Notes under the pieces: generated by a model | The model's input: only the letters and a program-made list of their open reading frames with translations | The model's database searches: none | What the model was told of the DNA's origin: nothing | Translations under genes and position numbers: made by a program | Part shown: piece by piece, positions 61,267-64,000 of the stretch | How the letters are laid out: every line of letters starts with the position of its first letter | How positions within the stretch are numbered: the stretch's first letter is position 1 | NCBI GenBank assembly: GCA_021496925.1 | Contig: CP053915.1 | Coordinates: 310,001-374,000, forward strand | From: Acidovorax sp. YS12 | GTDB taxonomy: Bacteria; Pseudomonadota; Gammaproteobacteria; Burkholderiales; Burkholderiaceae_C | Length of the DNA: 64,000 nucleotides | Direction of reading: 5' to 3'

Positions 61267-61564
61267 CTAGCCATCAGGCGCATGGGAAAACGGCGCCGAC
61301 CGGCGGCGGCTATGCCTGCACCAGTGAGCTGCACCGAGGGGCCGAACAGATCGCTCTGCGCCACCGCGCGGCCTTCGCGCACTTGGCGAGCGAAGTGTGG
61401 CGCCAGTGCCGCCTCGATCTGTGCCCACGGCAGCCTGCCTGCCAGCACCGCCAGCGGGTGGCGCGGATCGATCATCTCGGCCAACGGCTGGCGAAAGAAG
61501 TCGGCCTCTGGCATCTGCAAATCTCCCAGGAATCAGAATCTGTTGTGAAGATTCTGGGGGGATC

Positions 61565-62127
61565 ACGCCCCCAGCGGAACTGGCGCAAACCCAGTGTTCA
61601 TGCGGGTTGCAGAGGTTTTGCAGGGCCGACTTCCATAGCTGCGCCCGCTGGCCTCGAAGGCGGCAGTGGCCTGCACGCCGTGCGCGCATACGCGAACCTG
61701 CTGGCTCCTGCGGAGCGCCGCGTACAAGCCAGATCGGCTGACCTCGAACACTGGATATTTGCAAGAAAACAGGGACTGGCAAAACCATACCTTGCAAATC
61801 CTGCGCCCTTCAACCAGCAAAACTACGAGTCAGATCAACGGCTTGCAGGTTGTTCAGGGCGGACTGGTTACCGCCAGCAACACCTCCACGCCTTCTTCGC
61901 CGATGCGCTTTCACTGCTGCCACACCGACCCGGCCCCCATTCCATCGCCGGGCGAGTCACGACCAGCGGTGGCGATCGCCCGGCCCGATTGCTGCAGACG
62001 CGAAGCGCTTTTGCATGGGGGACGCCTGTCGGTCGGGGGCTGTATAGGGAGCAGGATAGGGGGGCGGGAAGCCCGCGGGCACTGACGCGGGCACACCGGT
62101 GCGAAGGGAGCGAACCGGAAGGAAAGG
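61565..62127. other. IS3-type remnant and unassigned sequence
   Basis: On the minus strand, around 61820-61600, VFEVSRSGLYAALRRSQQVR and FEASGRSYGSR resemble the N-terminal part of an IS3-family OrfB, without intact continuation. From 61850 to 62127 I see no recognisable gene; several small open frames look like chance. Confidence 0.5.
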
Positions 62128-62886
62128 TCAGCGCGACCAGTCCAGCGAATGCCCCACCAGACGATCCACGCGTGCCGTCAGGTCGCTGAAGTGCGCCTCC
62201 ATGATGGTGTCGCATTCGGCGCCGAACGGGGGATAAGGCGGCGCCACGTTGGCAACCGGCACCTGGTTGCCAAACCCCGCGACGTCCACCTCCAGAAAAT
62301 CCGCGATCGACTGCACCGTGCGCTGCGGCTGATGCTCGAACGCCGCCAAACTCATGACCAGAAAGCGGTCGCGCGCAAAGAGGCTGAAGTAGCGGGCCAG
62401 TTGCTCATCGTAGAAGGAGGAGCGCATATACATGAAATTCCAGAAGTAATGCCGGCATTCCGAGAAAAAGCGGCGGGAGTGGAATCTCTCCCCCTCCATG
62501 CACAGCGCATCCAGAAAGGTCGGTGCCAGTTCCATCGGACGGCCGTCTTCATGCAGGCTACGGCGCAAGTGTTCATACAAGGAATACGCCCGTGCCTTGG
62601 GCTGCCTGAGGATGATCAGGAATCTGGCCTCCGGGAAAAGATCCCGAAGGATGGGCGCCGTCTCCGGATTCGAGAAATAGACGTGTGAGGCATCGACACG
62701 ATACCTGGCGTCGGAATCGAAGAGACGGAAGTAGTCCACCGGGTTACGTACCACCTGGAAGTGGCTGCAGAAGAAACTGGGTTCCTTCGGATCGCAGACG
62801 TGGATGTCGGGGTGCCGTGCCAGCAGGTGATAAAGGGAGGTGGTGCCGCATTTTCCCGCACCGAGCACGAACAGGTTGGGATGCAT
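62128..62886 (-). CDS. PAPS-type sulfotransferase
   Basis: 252 residues. The 5'-phosphosulfate-binding loop is LGAGKCGTTSLYHLL (8-22) and the 3'-phosphate motif is LRQPKARAYSLYEH, typical of sulfotransferase family proteins. FFCSHF and SHVYFSNPE follow the usual layout. It is inferred to sulfate a sugar of the surface polysaccharide. Its ATG overlaps the TGA of a 29-codon frame (TGATG), suggesting translational coupling. Confidence 0.9.
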   Translation of the reverse strand: MHPNLFVLGAGKCGTTSLYHLLARHPDIHVCDPKEPSFFCSHFQVVRNPVDYFRLFDSDARYRVDASHVYFSNPETAPILRDLFPEARFLIILRQPKARAYSLYEHLRRSLHEDGRPMELAPTFLDALCMEGERFHSRRFFSECRHYFWNFMYMRSSFYDEQLARYFSLFARDRFLVMSLAAFEHQPQRTVQSIADFLEVDVAGFGNQVPVANVAPPYPPFGAECDTIMEAHFSDLTARVDRLVGHSLDWSR

Positions 62887-62975
62887 CAGTGAATCCCGCG
62901 ATAACGAGGGTCATGGAAGGCGGGGGGGCGCGATTCGATATTGTGGAAGCGGAGATAGGGGAGGAAATTAGTCAT
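62886..62975 (-). pseudogene. 29-codon remnant like the N-terminus of the 1888-residue fusion
   Basis: MTNFLPYLRFHNIESRPPAF, then HDPRYRGIH and a stop. This resembles MTDLHLPPHLHCPPHFRDVE followed by PRTPAFYDCDFYH at the start of the fusion protein, and the preceding TTTGAT(C/T)CCC is also shared. It is read as the stump of a duplicated methyltransferase gene. Because it overlaps the sulfotransferase start it may now work as a translated leader. Confidence 0.6.
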
Positions 62976-63141
62976 GGGGGATCAAATGGACGGGGATTGC
63001 CAAAATTTGGAAAACCCGGGGTGCGACAGCTAACCGCCACCAAAGAAACAAATCCGGTTGGTGAAGCGCAAGGCTTGTCGAGATCATCGATGGTTGAGGG
63101 CCGACGTAATAAGCCAGTAAGCCAGACCTCAGCCCTGGTAC

Positions 63142-63891
63142 TCACGCTTGCAAATGCTGGCGCAGGCATTCTTCGACATCCCCCGCCAGCACTACCCGCC
63201 CCTCTTCCATCAGCACCGCCCGATTGCAAAACTTGCGCAGAATGGCTTCGTTATGGGAGGCCAGCACCAGGATCTGCGCCCTGGCCATGATGGCTTGGAG
63301 GCGGTCGTGGGCCTTGTGCAGGAAACGGGCATCCCCCACGCCGATCATCTCGTCCATCAGCAGGATGTCCTGCGTCACCGAGGTGGACACCGCGAAGGCC
63401 AGCCGCAGCAGCATGCCCGACGAGTAGGCGCGCACCGGCAGCTTGAGATACTCCCCCAGTTCGGTGAATGCTTCCACGTCGGGAATTAGCTGACGCGCCT
63501 GCCTTTTGTCCAGCCCCATCACGATGCCGCGCGACACGATGAACTCGTAGCCGTCGGCGTCCGGATCCATGCCCAGCATTAGATCCGTCAGCGCCGACAC
63601 CCGCCCTTCGCAGTGAAAATCACCACCGGTCGGCTCATAGACCCCCGACAGCACCCGCAGCAGGGTAGTCTTGCCGGCGCCGTTGCGGCCGATCAGTGCC
63701 AAGCGGTCACCCGGGCGCAGTTCCAAGTCAATGTCGCGCAGGGCGTGCACCTCGGCGCGGTGGCCGCCCAGAGCGTCGATGCGCCCCTGTCCTCGGCCAC
63801 GGAAGCCCACCAGGGAATTGATCAGCCCCAGGGATTGACCGGTGCTCACCGGAAAATCCACGCACACCTTGTTCAGCAACATTCCAGCCAT
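63142..63891 (-). CDS. Polysaccharide ABC exporter ATPase (KpsT/Wzt type)
   Basis: 249 residues. Walker A is GRNGAGKTT (68-76), the signature is YSSGMLLRLAFA, Walker B is ILLMDEMIGVGD and the switch is ASHNEAIL. An N-terminal segment of about 45 residues before HALRDIDLELRPGD is usual for O-antigen and capsule exporters. There is no Wzt-type C-terminal sugar-binding domain, so it is the short KpsT-like form. It would export the glycan across the inner membrane with the permease encoded just upstream. Confidence 0.92.
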   Translation of the reverse strand: MAGMLLNKVCVDFPVSTGQSLGLINSLVGFRGRGQGRIDALGGHRAEVHALRDIDLELRPGDRLALIGRNGAGKTTLLRVLSGVYEPTGGDFHCEGRVSALTDLMLGMDPDADGYEFIVSRGIVMGLDKRQARQLIPDVEAFTELGEYLKLPVRAYSSGMLLRLAFAVSTSVTQDILLMDEMIGVGDARFLHKAHDRLQAIMARAQILVLASHNEAILRKFCNRAVLMEEGRVVLAGDVEECLRQHLQA

Positions 63892-63905
63892 GGCTACCCG
63901 GCCCC

Positions 63906-64000
63906 TTATAACCAGTACACGATGCGCCGCCGCGCACCCAGGTAGATCAGCACGAAAACCACCCCCAGCCCCACCGTCACGCAGCAGGCCATGTAGAGCG
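63906..64000 (-). CDS. ABC-2 type polysaccharide exporter permease, C-terminus only
   Basis: The last 31 codons are visible: LYMACCVTVGLGVVFVLIYL, then GARRRIVYWL and TAA. A final membrane helix and a short basic tail are as in KpsM/Wzm permeases. It ends 14 bp before the ATPase start; the rest is outside the window. Confidence 0.75.
   Translation of the reverse strand, partial: LYMACCVTVGLGVVFVLIYLGARRRIVYWL

Larger units (their letters stand above)
58994..61520 (-). pseudogene. IS5-family transposase, split by IS701 insertion and frameshifted
   Basis: The N-terminal part (61520 to 61271) reads MQMPEADFFRQPLAEMIDPR to FPMRLMAS. After the inserted element it continues at 59789 as LLYLKHAYKLSDEELVERWAE, then WQHFSGMRFYPCDATLTN. 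Joining across the duplicated CTAG restores RLMASLLYLKHAYK. A second lesion near 59390 shifts the frame before KPKQIVVDLGFRGVDAANPG. The C-terminal AVEPAIGHLKHDNAMDRCWL is intact. Not functional. Confidence 0.88.
58992..61564. mobile_element. IS5-type element interrupted by an IS701-family element
   Basis: Imperfect terminal repeats GAGCCCCCCAG (58992-59002) and CTGGGGGGATC (61554-61564) bound a transposase gene in the minus direction. It is split by the IS701-type insertion at 59790-61266. Without that insert and one CTAG the element would be about 1.09 kb. Confidence 0.7.

Noticed and set aside
61868..62215. 115-codon minus-strand frame downstream of the sulfotransferase gene
   Set aside because: It runs through the end of the sulfotransferase gene in another frame and shows no recognisable domain.

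Overview
The window looks like the chromosome of a high-GC betaproteobacterium of the Burkholderiales, most likely Comamonadaceae (Acidovorax/Alicycliphilus/Comamonas type). The evidence is the trxA-rho order, an AddAB-type recombination nuclease pair, a type B L31 protein, and a dispersed palindromic repeat (core AGCGCTT...AAGCGCT) of a kind I associate with that family. No species call is made.

Layout. 1-3.8 kb: a partial membrane glycosyltransferase, rpmE2, an EAL-HDOD protein and a PadR regulator, all on the minus strand. 3.9-7.3 kb: an unsaturated fatty acid beta-oxidation pair, a FadH-like 2,4-dienoyl-CoA reductase with an extra NTF2-like domain and a dienoyl-CoA isomerase, divergent from padR across two palindromic operators. 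7.5-11.5 kb: an iron-starvation cell-surface signalling set (ECF sigma, FecR, STN-type TonB receptor) with a Fur-box-like site. 11.8-13.9 kb: a small helical protein, rho and trxA. 14-21 kb: addB-like and addA-like genes with a secreted alpha/beta hydrolase between them. 21-24.6 kb: an alpha/beta hydrolase, an ECF41-type sigma factor and a flavoprotein, preceded by a promoter that fits the ECF41 consensus.

25.4-47.6 kb is the most interesting part: about 22 kb of co-directional genes holding three TonB receptors, three complete FecBCD/BtuFCD-type ABC importers (binding protein, permease, ATPase), three methyltransferase-like proteins, a DUF2478 protein, a DUF364/DUF4213 (putative heavy-metal chelation) protein, then modA, modB and modD (no modC) and a two-domain Mop molbindin. 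Two palindromes built like the E. coli ModE operator (CGyTAT...ATArCG) lie in front of the first and second TonB receptors. I infer a TonB-dependent molybdenum/tungsten (oxyanion or chelate) acquisition island in which outer-membrane receptors, periplasmic binding proteins and class II importers feed a cytoplasmic Mop store.

47.7-51.2 kb: the 4.5S SRP RNA gene, a FemAB/GNAT-like protein and an SLC13-type transporter. 51.2-64 kb: an accessory region opened by a broken integrase, holding a surface-polysaccharide locus: a methyltransferase, a 1888-residue fusion of three methyltransferases and two glycosyltransferases around a coiled coil, a sulfotransferase, and a KpsT/Wzt ATPase with the end of its permease. 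It is interrupted by nested insertion sequences (IS701 inside IS5-type inside an IS3 remnant, beside an IS1595 remnant).

A separate layer is a dispersed palindromic repeat with seven copies. Three lie in frame inside protein-coding genes, and a fourth supplies the stop codons of two convergent genes.
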